From an uncultured Dysgonomonas sp. (GTDB lineage Bacteria; Bacteroidota; Bacteroidia; Bacteroidales; Dysgonomonadaceae): a DNA stretch of 64,000 nucleotides. The notes below the pieces were generated by a model. The model was not told the DNA's origin. It saw only the letters and a program-made list of their open reading frames with translations, and did not search any database. Below are positions 17,119-26,728 of the stretch, one piece after another (the stretch's first letter is position 1; each line of letters starts with the position of its first letter). The stretch is from positions 233,800 through 297,799 of the forward strand of contig NZ_CAKUOF010000004.1 of assembly GCF_934668725.1 (NCBI RefSeq), written 5' to 3'. The position numbers were made by a program, and so were the translations under genes.

Positions 17119-18681
17119 ATGAAAAAAATATATATATTACTAATCGGAGCCATGCTGGGATTTACAGCATGTGACTCAAGTCTTTTAGACATTGATAATC
17201 CAAACCAAGGTACTACGGTTACCTTTTGGAAAACAGCAGATGACGCTCAGGCAGGAATAAATGCGTGCTACAGTGCTTTTTATAAAGAAGGAACGTGGAT
17301 GCGTTGGCTCTCTTTCAGGTACGATTTAGCTTCGGACGAAGGGGTAAGTAATTCGCCATGGATAGAACTTGCCAACTGGACAAAGTTCTCATATACTAAT
17401 TACAACTTCTATGAAGGAAATAATGTACATTGGGAACATTTCTATATGGCTATATTTCGTTGCAATCAGGTTTTAAAGTACGTACCAAGTATAGATATGG
17501 ATGCCGAGAAGAAAGCCCGCATATTGGGACAAGCTCACTTTTTGCGTGCATTGTGGTATTTTCAAATTAATCTTTTGTGGGAAAAAGGCCCTCTTATTTT
17601 AGAACCTACAGATGCCAATTATGTACCTGTAGAATCGAGTCAAGAACAAATATGGGCTCAGATAGAAACTGATTTAAAAGCTGCAATGACAGAAAATATC
17701 CTACCCGAAAAGTGGGACGAAGCTAATGTTGGAAGAGCCACATTTGGAGCTGCAAAAGCATTACTCGGAAAAGCTTATTTACAGCAAAAGAAGTATGATT
17801 TGGCAAAGACCGAATTCGAATGGCTTATCAATAAAGAAGGCTCACTATATGGTCTGATTGACAATTGGGTAAATAACTTTACTCACTTAGATGAAAACAA
17901 TAAAGAAGGTATATTCGAAATTCAGTTTGATGATACAAACAAAGGCGGAACCGGAAATGATGCCAGTATGGCAACCGGATTTCAACGTACTCAGTTTTAT
18001 GCACCCGAAGGTATTGGTTGGGCAGATGGAAAAGCCCGAAGATGGTTGGTTGATGAGTTCCTGAAAGAAAAACGTACGGACGGAGCTAATGATCTTCGCT
18101 TGTATAACAGTGTTCTTTATCGCGATTTCATAAAAGATTTCCCGAATGGTAATCCAATGTATTATTCGGTAAATGCAACTACCCAATGGGACGAGAAAGG
18201 CTGGGGCAGCTCTTGCTATATCCGTAAATACAATACTGCTTATTTCCGAGATAGAGAAGATTACTTTGCACCGAATAACTATCGGATTATGCGTTATGCC
18301 GATATTCTTCTTAACTATGCCGAATGTATTGTAGAAACAGGAGGAAGCACAACTCAAGCGGCAGTGTATGTAGACAAAGTAAGAACCAGAGTAGGACTGT
18401 CTAAACTCGCAAACAGTATTTATGCAAGTTCACTAAATTCGAAAGAAAGCTTTATGAAACGTTTGCAAATGGAAAGATCGCTTGAACTTTGCTTCGAAGG
18501 ATGGAGATGGGCCGACCTTAAACGTTGGGGATTATTAGATAATCAGGCAGGATTGACAGAGCTTAAGAGTCGTGATGAAGACTTCAATAATTTTGTGATA
18601 GGAAAACACAACCGCTTACCTATTCCTCAGATAGAGGTTGATAACAGTGAAGGTCAATTGACTCAAAATGCCAATTATTAA
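17119..18681 (+). CDS. RagB/SusD family nutrient-binding lipoprotein
   Basis: A 520-residue partner of the preceding SusC. The start at 17119 is chosen because it gives a proper lipoprotein signal with lipobox GFTAC; the frame extends to 17092 but adds only a non-signal leader. SusD features: NPNQGTTVTFWKTADDAQAGINACY, AHFLRALWYFQINLLWEKGP, RIMRYADILLNYAECIVE, and C-terminal LCFEGWRWADLKRWG. It binds glycan at the cell surface and closes the SusC barrel. A hairpin at 18730 follows. Confidence 0.96.
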   Translation: MKKIYILLIGAMLGFTACDSSLLDIDNPNQGTTVTFWKTADDAQAGINACYSAFYKEGTWMRWLSFRYDLASDEGVSNSPWIELANWTKFSYTNYNFYEGNNVHWEHFYMAIFRCNQVLKYVPSIDMDAEKKARILGQAHFLRALWYFQINLLWEKGPLILEPTDANYVPVESSQEQIWAQIETDLKAAMTENILPEKWDEANVGRATFGAAKALLGKAYLQQKKYDLAKTEFEWLINKEGSLYGLIDNWVNNFTHLDENNKEGIFEIQFDDTNKGGTGNDASMATGFQRTQFYAPEGIGWADGKARRWLVDEFLKEKRTDGANDLRLYNSVLYRDFIKDFPNGNPMYYSVNATTQWDEKGWGSSCYIRKYNTAYFRDREDYFAPNNYRIMRYADILLNYAECIVETGGSTTQAAVYVDKVRTRVGLSKLANSIYASSLNSKESFMKRLQMERSLELCFEGWRWADLKRWGLLDNQAGLTELKSRDEDFNNFVIGKHNRLPIPQIEVDNSEGQLTQNANY

Positions 18682-18693
18682 GCAATGTAAAAA

Positions 18694-18708
18694 GGTCTGA
18701 GACCTTAA
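18694..18708. repeat. Short post-stop palindromic repeat (family member)
   Basis: GGTCTGAGACCTTAA lies 12 bases after the SusD stop. Related 15-mers occur at 4018-4032 (three differences), 32108-32122 (three differences) and, as a palindrome, 13999-14013. They sit mostly right behind stop codons. Confidence 0.5.
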
Positions 18709-18729
18709 TTCTTTTCAAAATAGATTCGA

Positions 18730-18760
18730 TAAACCTGATAGCTGTTTGTTATCAGGTTTA
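18730..18760 (+). terminator. Hairpin between susCD and downstream hydrolases
   Basis: An 11-bp perfect stem (18730-18740 and 18750-18760) with a 9-base loop, followed by AT-rich sequence without a strict T run. It may end or attenuate the susCD transcript, lowering expression of the enzymes behind it. Confidence 0.6.
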
Positions 18761-18786
18761 TTAATCTTAAAAACAAAAGCAGAGTT

Positions 18787-21597
18787 ATGAAGAAATATGA
18801 ACTATTTAAACAACGCATACTATTAATTACTCTCCTATCTTTTGTCGAAATCAGTTCGCTTTTTTCACAAAACATTCAAAATCCGGTTTTACCACATGTT
18901 GCCGATGCAGGTGTTATAAAATACAATGGAAAATATTATATCGGTGGAGTTTTCACTGATGGAAGCTATTACATATCCGATGATTTGGTGAAGTGGACTG
19001 GTCCTGTTCATGTATTGGATATGAATAATGATTGGACAACGGGAATAGGGGCCGGAAACGATCAGATTCATGCAAACGATATGCTCTATCTGAATGGTAA
19101 ATTCCATTTGTATTGGTCAGTCAATTATTGGGGAAAAGATAAACACATCGTACACATTGCACATGCCGAAGCTAATGATATTTTGGGTCCATATATAGAG
19201 CCTGTAAAAAGTACTTGGATGGATAATCGGATTGATCCGAAAGTATTCAAAGACGATGATGGAAAACTATATATGTATATGGTTCGCTTTACGGATGGCA
19301 ATACAATTTGGGTTCGCCCGATGAAAGATCCGTCTACATTTAGCGGAGCACCCGTTTATCAGTTCGCGTCCTTGCCCCAAACATGGGAAACGATGGACAA
19401 CCGTGTTGCCGAAGGACCTTGGGTGATGAAATACAGGAATCGCTATTATATGATGTACAATGCCAATCATACAGGCACCGAATGGGGTAATTACCAATTG
19501 GGAGTAGCCGAAGCTGACTCGCCCACTTCGTTTAATCACGGAACAAAGTACCCGTATCCGTTATTATTGTCTAATCAAACTAAAGTAGATGAGGAGTATG
19601 TCGATTTGCTTCAATTCAACAAAACATATAATCCTCTTTTTTCTTACACAACTACGCTTCCTCAAGGTGATTGGAAATCTCCTTCGTTCGACGATTCTGC
19701 ATGGCAAAAGGGAATAGGCGGTTTTGCTTCTGAGAAAATAGAAGGTTCTACTGCCCGTAAACAGGGCACAGTATGGAATACTGAAACGATTTATTTAAGA
19801 AAATCATTTACAGCAAACAAATCTGATATAGGCAATTTGGCATTGCGTGTAACTCACGATGGTGATACAAAAATATACTTGAATGGCCATCTTATATATG
19901 ATAAGTCGGGAGTTGATTATAAGATGATTAATTTATCAGAAAAAGAAAAGTCGGCCTTAAAAGACGGAGATAATTGTCTGGTTATTGAAAGCAAATCAGG
20001 CAAAGAGAACTATGTAAATGTTTCGCTTTTTGATATGAAAAGAGATAAAGCAGATGACATTCTTTTTTCACCCGGACAACCTAATATTCTGCGAGGGTTG
20101 AATGGCTTCGAATGGTGGCTGATTTATATGGCGAATAAGAATAAAGAAGTCCGTAGCCAATATGTCAATCGAATACATTTTTTTGATAAAACAATGCACT
20201 CCGATGGTATAACAAGTTCAAATACCGAAGGTTATTTTCCTGAACCGACAAAACCCACCTATGGTGATACATTTGATGATGATAAGCAGTCAATAAACAA
20301 ATGGCTATTTTCTGATAAAGAATGGATTGTTACGAATAGCGAATTTATTTCTAATGAACAAATATCGCAAACTGCAGTATTAGAAAAGACTTTCGAAGCA
20401 ACTGATTATTATTTCGAAGCAGGAGTAAATACAACTGATAAAGCAGGAGTAATTGCGTGGTGGAAAGACAAAGACAATTGGCTGAAAGTTGGATTTGACT
20501 CATCTAATAAATCTTGGTATTATCAGATGAATGTAAATGGATCAATAGGTACAAAATCGTATTTATTACCGGCTGATTTTAAGTTTGGTGTATATCATAC
20601 TATTACAGTACAAAGAAATAGCCAAATCTTCTCGATAAATATAGATGAAATTCCCGCACCACAGCTTCCGCTTATTAAAACAACGATCTTAGATAAAGGA
20701 GTTCCCGGTTTGTTCTCCGAAAAAGGTAAATCTTCTTTTGATGGACTAATATATACCATAGGGTGGGATGAGTTTGATACTCATATTGGCTCGTGGAAAG
20801 ATTCACAATCAGGAGAGAAACCTCTAGGTAGGTACACTGTTTCAGAAAAAGGACTGGCAGTTTTAGATAATAAATTTCAGGCTTTTAAAGGAGATTTTCT
20901 TTCTCAATATGAATTTTCGACACAAATAACCAATTCTTCGGATAATGGAACGGCAGGTATATATCCCGTCTTTATTGATAAGGATAATTATGTAAAAGCT
21001 GTATTTGATTACAATCGGCAAAAGCTCATTGTAACAAGAGTTGTTAAGGGTAAAATCGTACTACAAAACGATTATGCTCTTGATAAGTGGCAAACTCATT
21101 ATGCAGATATTAAATACTCCGACTTCATTGAAAAAGGATATTCATTTGCAATCCCTACATGGATAAAGGCAATTCGATTAAGCAGACAGGCTTTTTACAA
21201 TGAAAATGTTTTTATAGATAATATGTTTGATAAAGTATCTGCCGAATACCTTAAAGATGGAGAGTGGTATCCTTTTACAAATACAAAAATTGGAATAGCT
21301 GAACATCCTGCTTATAATCAAATGTCTTTCGACAAAGTTAAAGCTGAGGGTTTGCGTTTTATCAATAAAGAGGCTACCGACCTGAACTCTTATCTGTACA
21401 AAATACGCGTAAAAGAGCAGTTCAAAGATTCATACAACCTAAGATGTGTGAAGCTGAAAGATACCTTACTCATTTTCGTAGATGGAAAAGAGGTCTGTCG
21501 TGTAAAAGCTTCAGCAACACCTGCTCAGGTAGGTTTGTTTTCAGAAAATTGTTTGCCAATCTACAATGGAATAATGAGATATCATATTCCCGAATAA
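18787..21597 (+). CDS. Large multidomain GH43 hydrolase
   Basis: A 936-residue exported protein (signal ends near SLFSQ). Residues about 30-285 form a GH43 propeller: PHVADAGVIKYNGKYY with the catalytic base, DNRIDPKVFKDDDGKLYMY with the second Asp, and NRVAEGPWVMKYRNRYYMMY with the acid Glu. Residues about 290-415 look like a jelly-roll insertion (WKSPSFDDSAWQKGIGG, TIYLRKSFTA, THDGDTKIYLNGHLIYDKSG), and a return to propeller-like sequence follows (NILRGLNGFEWWLIYMANKN). From about 490 two LamG/DUF1080-like beta-sandwiches follow. The family usually has about 320-550 residues, so this is unusually long. It lies after susCD and before a second GH43. Confidence 0.88.
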   Translation: MKKYELFKQRILLITLLSFVEISSLFSQNIQNPVLPHVADAGVIKYNGKYYIGGVFTDGSYYISDDLVKWTGPVHVLDMNNDWTTGIGAGNDQIHANDMLYLNGKFHLYWSVNYWGKDKHIVHIAHAEANDILGPYIEPVKSTWMDNRIDPKVFKDDDGKLYMYMVRFTDGNTIWVRPMKDPSTFSGAPVYQFASLPQTWETMDNRVAEGPWVMKYRNRYYMMYNANHTGTEWGNYQLGVAEADSPTSFNHGTKYPYPLLLSNQTKVDEEYVDLLQFNKTYNPLFSYTTTLPQGDWKSPSFDDSAWQKGIGGFASEKIEGSTARKQGTVWNTETIYLRKSFTANKSDIGNLALRVTHDGDTKIYLNGHLIYDKSGVDYKMINLSEKEKSALKDGDNCLVIESKSGKENYVNVSLFDMKRDKADDILFSPGQPNILRGLNGFEWWLIYMANKNKEVRSQYVNRIHFFDKTMHSDGITSSNTEGYFPEPTKPTYGDTFDDDKQSINKWLFSDKEWIVTNSEFISNEQISQTAVLEKTFEATDYYFEAGVNTTDKAGVIAWWKDKDNWLKVGFDSSNKSWYYQMNVNGSIGTKSYLLPADFKFGVYHTITVQRNSQIFSINIDEIPAPQLPLIKTTILDKGVPGLFSEKGKSSFDGLIYTIGWDEFDTHIGSWKDSQSGEKPLGRYTVSEKGLAVLDNKFQAFKGDFLSQYEFSTQITNSSDNGTAGIYPVFIDKDNYVKAVFDYNRQKLIVTRVVKGKIVLQNDYALDKWQTHYADIKYSDFIEKGYSFAIPTWIKAIRLSRQAFYNENVFIDNMFDKVSAEYLKDGEWYPFTNTKIGIAEHPAYNQMSFDKVKAEGLRFINKEATDLNSYLYKIRVKEQFKDSYNLRCVKLKDTLLIFVDGKEVCRVKASATPAQVGLFSENCLPIYNGIMRYHIPE

Positions 21598-21666
21598 CAA
21601 AGTTACATATATGAGAGGCTAAATATAAAAAGATGACTCTCTTATATTATCTAAAAACAGAATCAA

Positions 21667-22617
21667 ATGAATAGATACAATATTTTATTATTTAGTATTA
21701 TTACTTTATTTATTACCGGATGTCAGAGTACCCATGCAGATGTGACAATAGAGCCTAAAGCAACTTTAGTTCCTCTGGGTGATCCATTTATATTGTTGCA
21801 CAATGGTACTTATTATGCATACGGAACCAATGCGGAGGATGGCATCGAAGTTTACACTTCGGACGACCTGAATAAATGGAAAAAAGAAACCAAGTTAGCT
21901 TTGCACAAAAACGATACATGGGCAAACCGCTGGTTCTGGGCACCCGAAGTATACTATGTAAACGGTAAGTTCTATATGTATTTTTCGGCAGATGAACATA
22001 TTGCTGTAGCAGTGTCCGATTCTCCTTTAGGGCCTTTTAAACAAGAGAATAAGAAACCTATGTTGCTGGGTGAAAAAGCAATAGATAACTCATTATTTAT
22101 AGATGATGATGGCAAGGCTTACCTGTTTTTCGACCGGTTTAATGACGGACTAAATATCTGGGTGGCTGAACTGACAGATGATTTGTTATCTATAAAAGAA
22201 GAAACCATGCATCCTTGTATACATGTTTCACAATCGTGGGAAGAAGTATGGCCCAGGGTAAACGAAGGTCCGTTTGTAATCAAAAGAAACGGTTTGTATT
22301 ATATGACTTATTCAGCAAATAGCTACGAAAGCCCTTTCTATGGAATTGGTTGTGCCACCACCGATAATATTATGGGTGAGTGGACAAAATACGAGGAGAA
22401 TCCATTGCTTCAAAAGCCGGGCGACTTAGTTGGCGTAGGGCATAGTGCAACATTTACAGATAAGGAAGGCAATCTGCGTATTGTATTTCATGCACATCGC
22501 AATAAAAACAATATTCATCCCAGAGCGATGTATATAAGTGATGTATATTTTCAGCATGAAAATGGTGTTGATAAAATGAAAATCAACCCCGAATATAGTA
22601 TACCAACACTAAAGTGA
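21667..22617 (+). CDS. GH43 family glycoside hydrolase, lipoprotein
   Basis: A 316-residue lipoprotein (lipobox ITGC near residue 19). Single-domain GH43: VPLGDPFILLHNGTYYAYGT with the catalytic base, AIDNSLFIDDDGKAYLFF with the second Asp, and RVNEGPFVIKRNGLYYMTY with the acid Glu. It is a close paralogue of the GH43 at 6912, along the whole length, but anchored by lipid where that one appears soluble. A surface/periplasm division of labour is possible. The HTCS gene follows after 83 bases. Confidence 0.92.
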   Translation: MNRYNILLFSIITLFITGCQSTHADVTIEPKATLVPLGDPFILLHNGTYYAYGTNAEDGIEVYTSDDLNKWKKETKLALHKNDTWANRWFWAPEVYYVNGKFYMYFSADEHIAVAVSDSPLGPFKQENKKPMLLGEKAIDNSLFIDDDGKAYLFFDRFNDGLNIWVAELTDDLLSIKEETMHPCIHVSQSWEEVWPRVNEGPFVIKRNGLYYMTYSANSYESPFYGIGCATTDNIMGEWTKYEENPLLQKPGDLVGVGHSATFTDKEGNLRIVFHAHRNKNNIHPRAMYISDVYFQHENGVDKMKINPEYSIPTLK

Positions 22618-22700
22618 TGTAAAACATTTATTATTATATTGTAGGTTGTAAGGGCAGGTCTGCGTATCTGCCCTATATCAGAATCTTTCGAATAACCGAT

Positions 22701-25700
22701 ATGAAAAAAACAGTTGTGCTTCTTATCCTCATTTTGTTAAGTGGTTTTTATAATAAAAGCTACTCTTTTCAGAACAAGGATAACTACTATTTTAAAAGGC
22801 TTAATATAACACATGGCTTATCTCAGAATACAGTCAACGCTATTATACAAGATCGTAAAGGCTTTATGTGGTTTGGAACTAAGGATGGTCTTAACCGATT
22901 TGATGGCCAGTCTTTTCAGATATTTAAGTATACTCCTAAAAAAGGAAATAGTTTAGGAAATAGTTTTGTCACAACCTTATTCGAAGATAGCGTGGGTAAT
23001 ATATGGGTAGGTACGGATGCCGGAATTTATATTTATTATCCGAAAGAAGAAATTTTCAAACCATTTACACTAAAAGCCAGCGATGGAAGCATTGTAGAGA
23101 AAACGGTGACAATAATATCGGGAGATAAAGAAGGTAATATCTGGATTGTAGCCGAAATGCAAGGGCTGTATTGTTACAATTCTCAGACACAAAGTTTTAC
23201 CAATTATCAATTGAAAAAAAGCAATATCAGAAGCTTTAATATCGATAAAACAGGAACAATATGGGTTTCATTTTATGAAGGAGGTTTATTTTTCTCGAAA
23301 GATAATCTGAAGACATTACACCCTCTCAAGGGGGAAGATGGGAAAGATCTGTTCAAAGATGAGGTTATCTCTAAAACATATCTCGGGCCTTATAACTGTT
23401 TGTATGTCGGTTCCGAAAAAAGCGGAATGAAAGAAGTAGATCTTTCGACTCATAAGATAAGGAATCTATCTTTATCCGATAAGTCGGGCGAATTGGTATT
23501 TGTGAGGGATTTTGTCCCTTATCTGGATAATGAATTGTGGATTGGAACAGAATCAGGAATTTATATCTATAATTTTAAAACAGACAAAAGCACCCATCTT
23601 CGCAGTTCGGCATATGACACTTACTCTTTATCGGATAACGCTGTATACAGTTTGTTTGTTGATAGGGAAGAAGGACTGTGGATAGGTACTTATTTTGACG
23701 GTATTAATTATTTACCTAAGCAGTACACCTATTTCAAAAAGTATTATCCCACAGGAAGAAACACCGATTTGCAGGGACGTCGTGTTCGCGAAATATGTGA
23801 GAGTACCAATGGAACATTGTGGATAGGTACGGAAGACAACGGTTTATATAATTTCAATACAAAGACAAATGTTTTCGAGTTTTTTGCTCCGAGTAAAGAC
23901 TTCACCAATGTACATGGCTTATGTATGGACGATGATAACTTGTGGGTAGGAACCTTTTCGAAAGGAGTAAGGGTTATTAATTCACAAAGTCAGATAGTAA
24001 GATCTTATTTCAAGGGAGATAATGAAAACTCACTGAATGATAACAGTGTATTTACCATCTGCAAGACACGTACAGGCGATATATATTTAGGTACATTATT
24101 CGGACTGTTACGTTATAACAAGAGCACCAATGAGTTTACCGAGATTCCCGAACTAAAAGATATATTTGTTTATGACATAAAAGAAGATTCAAAAGGTAAT
24201 CTATGGTTAGCCACTTATGTTAATGGAGCTTTCAGATACGATATAAACAGAAATAAATGGACGCATTATACGCATAATGAGAAAGATGAAAACAGCTTAC
24301 CCTATAATAAAGTACTGAGTATTTTTGAAGATAGTAAAAAACGGATCTGGTTGACAACTCAAGGGCGTGGGTTTTGTCAATTTGATCCTGAAAAAGAAAC
24401 ATTTATACAATACAATTCGCATAATGGAATGCCCAATGATGTTGTTTTTCAAATATTGGAAGATGATAACGGGCTATTCTGGATAACGACCAATAACGGG
24501 CTTGTAAAATTCAATCCCGAAGATAAATCAATACGTGTTTTTACAGTAGCCAATGGCTTGTTAAGCAATCAGTTTAATTATAAGTCGGGCTTTAAAACAG
24601 ATGATGGCACTATGTTGTTTGGCAGTACGGACGGGCTTATATCATTTAACCCGAATTCTTTTTCCGAAAACAAATATATTCCGCCTGTTGTAATAACCGA
24701 TTTTTTGTTATTCAATAAAAAAGTGGAGGTAGGAAAAACCGATTCTCCTCTCAAAAAGAGTATCACATTTTCAGATTCTATAGAACTGACCTCCAAGCAA
24801 AATTCTTTCTCGCTGCGTATTGCAGCCATGAGTTACCAAGCACCCGAAATGAATAAGCTGATGTATAAATTGGAGGGATTCGACAAAGAGTGGCTACCCG
24901 TTACAGAAAGTTCGTTGATTACCTATTCAAATATCGGGCATGGAGATTATGTCTTTAAAGTGCGTGGGTCGAATAGCGATGGTATATGGAATAATAAAGA
25001 AACTCAGTTGTATATAAAAATACTCCCTCCGTTTTATTTATCTATTTGGGCATATATTCTTTATCTGCTCATTATTATTGTATCTGTTTTCTTATTTATA
25101 AGATATATAAAAAGACGTAATAATGAAAAACAACGCCGTTTACTTAATTTGTTTAACCAGAAAAAAGAGAGAGAGTTATATAATACAAAAATTGAATTCT
25201 TTACCAATGTAGCGCACGAAATACGTACACCCTTGACCTTGATAAAAGGTCCTCTTGATAATATCATAAAGAAGGGCAATATGGATGAGGAAACGAGTCT
25301 CGACCTCGATATCATGAGTAAAAATACTTCACGTTTGCTTAATCTTACCAATCAGCTCCTTGATTTTAGGAAGACAGAAATACAAGGGCTAAATATGAAT
25401 TTCGTGGAATGCAATATTTCGGAGATATTAAGAGAAACATCTATACGGTTTATTCCATTGGAAAAACAGAAAGAACTTGACTTTAAACTGAATATTCCAC
25501 AGGATGACTTTTTTGCACATGTAGATAAAGAAGCATTTACCAAAATATTAAGTAACCTGTTTAATAATGCACTTAAATATTCGGAAACTTATGTACATAT
25601 TTCCCTTATAACTGATAAAGGAGAAAATGATGTTTTTCATATCAATATAATGAATGACGGACCTGTTGTGCCGAAAGAAATGCGGGAGGAAATTTTTAAG

Positions 25701-26711
25701 CCTTTTGTCAGATATAATAAAAATGAATCGGAAAAAGCCGCTGTCGGTACAGGTATTGGCTTGGCATTATCACGATCTTTAGCCGAATTGCATAAAGGGC
25801 GTTTATATATGGATGAACAATTGGATATAAATAGTTTCTGTCTGACGCTTCCTGTTTATCAAGAAAATACTATCCAAATATCAGGAGGATCAGTAGTTGT
25901 AGATAAGTATTCAATTCATAAGCAAACTAAAGTCGATAAAGTGAAGAATAATCTGCCATCCATATTGCTTGTTGAAGACAATCACGAAATGCTTTTGTTT
26001 GTAAGCAGAGTATTGTCTAATGACTATGAAGTTATCACTGCCGAGAATGGGGTCAAAGCATTGGAGATTCTCGACAATGTATCGGTTAACCTTATCATTA
26101 GTGATATAATGATGCCACAAATGGATGGTTTTGAGCTGTGTAGAGCTATAAAGTCGGATCTGAATTATAGTCATGTCCCTATCATATTACTTACAGCTAA
26201 AACCAATTTGCAATCGAAGATCGAAGCAATGGATACAGGAGCAGATGCTTACATTGAAAAGCCATTTTCAAATGAATATCTATTAGCAAGTGTTGCAAAT
26301 TTATTGCAGAACAGAGAAAAAGTAAGAGAAGCTTTTACTAAATCGCCATTTGTTGCAGCAGATACAATGGCTATAACAAAACCTGACGAAGAATTTCTGG
26401 CTAAATTAAACGAAATAATTCAATCGAACCTGAGTAATCCCAATTTTAGTATAGACGACATGGCAGATACTTTTTTTATGAGTCGGTCTAGTTTTTATCG
26501 AAAGATCAAAGGAATTGTAGATGTTAGCCCGAATGAATTTTTGCGTCTCGAACGCTTAAAAAAAGCAGCCCGTTTACTTAAAGAAGATGTTGCACATGTA
26601 AATGAGGTCTGTTATATGGTTGGATTTAATTCGCCGTCCTATTTCTCAAAATGCTTTTACAAGCAATTCGAAATATTACCCAAAGACTATACTAAAACTA
26701 AAGGAGAGTAA
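22701..26711 (+). CDS. Hybrid two-component system sensor/regulator (HTCS) of the PUL
   Basis: A 1336-residue one-protein two-component system. Order: signal sequence; periplasmic double beta-propeller of Reg_prop repeats (about 30-670, many WIGTxxGL-type blades); Y_Y_Y domain (about 700-770, YKLEGFDKEWLPV); membrane helix (about 780-800); HisKA with phospho-acceptor near H839 in AHEIRTPL; HATPase (NLFNNALKYSE, GTGIGLALS); receiver with phospho-acceptor near D1135 in ISDIMMPQMDG; and a C-terminal AraC-type helix-turn-helix pair (SIDDMADTFFMSRSSFYRKI, VCYMVGFNSPSYFSKCFYKQF). Such proteins bind an oligosaccharide in the periplasm and activate the adjacent susCD operon. Its place at the end of the PUL fits that role. 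Confidence 0.96.
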   Translation: MKKTVVLLILILLSGFYNKSYSFQNKDNYYFKRLNITHGLSQNTVNAIIQDRKGFMWFGTKDGLNRFDGQSFQIFKYTPKKGNSLGNSFVTTLFEDSVGNIWVGTDAGIYIYYPKEEIFKPFTLKASDGSIVEKTVTIISGDKEGNIWIVAEMQGLYCYNSQTQSFTNYQLKKSNIRSFNIDKTGTIWVSFYEGGLFFSKDNLKTLHPLKGEDGKDLFKDEVISKTYLGPYNCLYVGSEKSGMKEVDLSTHKIRNLSLSDKSGELVFVRDFVPYLDNELWIGTESGIYIYNFKTDKSTHLRSSAYDTYSLSDNAVYSLFVDREEGLWIGTYFDGINYLPKQYTYFKKYYPTGRNTDLQGRRVREICESTNGTLWIGTEDNGLYNFNTKTNVFEFFAPSKDFTNVHGLCMDDDNLWVGTFSKGVRVINSQSQIVRSYFKGDNENSLNDNSVFTICKTRTGDIYLGTLFGLLRYNKSTNEFTEIPELKDIFVYDIKEDSKGNLWLATYVNGAFRYDINRNKWTHYTHNEKDENSLPYNKVLSIFEDSKKRIWLTTQGRGFCQFDPEKETFIQYNSHNGMPNDVVFQILEDDNGLFWITTNNGLVKFNPEDKSIRVFTVANGLLSNQFNYKSGFKTDDGTMLFGSTDGLISFNPNSFSENKYIPPVVITDFLLFNKKVEVGKTDSPLKKSITFSDSIELTSKQNSFSLRIAAMSYQAPEMNKLMYKLEGFDKEWLPVTESSLITYSNIGHGDYVFKVRGSNSDGIWNNKETQLYIKILPPFYLSIWAYILYLLIIIVSVFLFIRYIKRRNNEKQRRLLNLFNQKKERELYNTKIEFFTNVAHEIRTPLTLIKGPLDNIIKKGNMDEETSLDLDIMSKNTSRLLNLTNQLLDFRKTEIQGLNMNFVECNISEILRETSIRFIPLEKQKELDFKLNIPQDDFFAHVDKEAFTKILSNLFNNALKYSETYVHISLITDKGENDVFHINIMNDGPVVPKEMREEIFKPFVRYNKNESEKAAVGTGIGLALSRSLAELHKGRLYMDEQLDINSFCLTLPVYQENTIQISGGSVVVDKYSIHKQTKVDKVKNNLPSILLVEDNHEMLLFVSRVLSNDYEVITAENGVKALEILDNVSVNLIISDIMMPQMDGFELCRAIKSDLNYSHVPIILLTAKTNLQSKIEAMDTGADAYIEKPFSNEYLLASVANLLQNREKVREAFTKSPFVAADTMAITKPDEEFLAKLNEIIQSNLSNPNFSIDDMADTFFMSRSSFYRKIKGIVDVSPNEFLRLERLKKAARLLKEDVAHVNEVCYMVGFNSPSYFSKCFYKQFEILPKDYTKTKGE

Positions 26712-26728
26712 TTTTCAGTATATTTATA

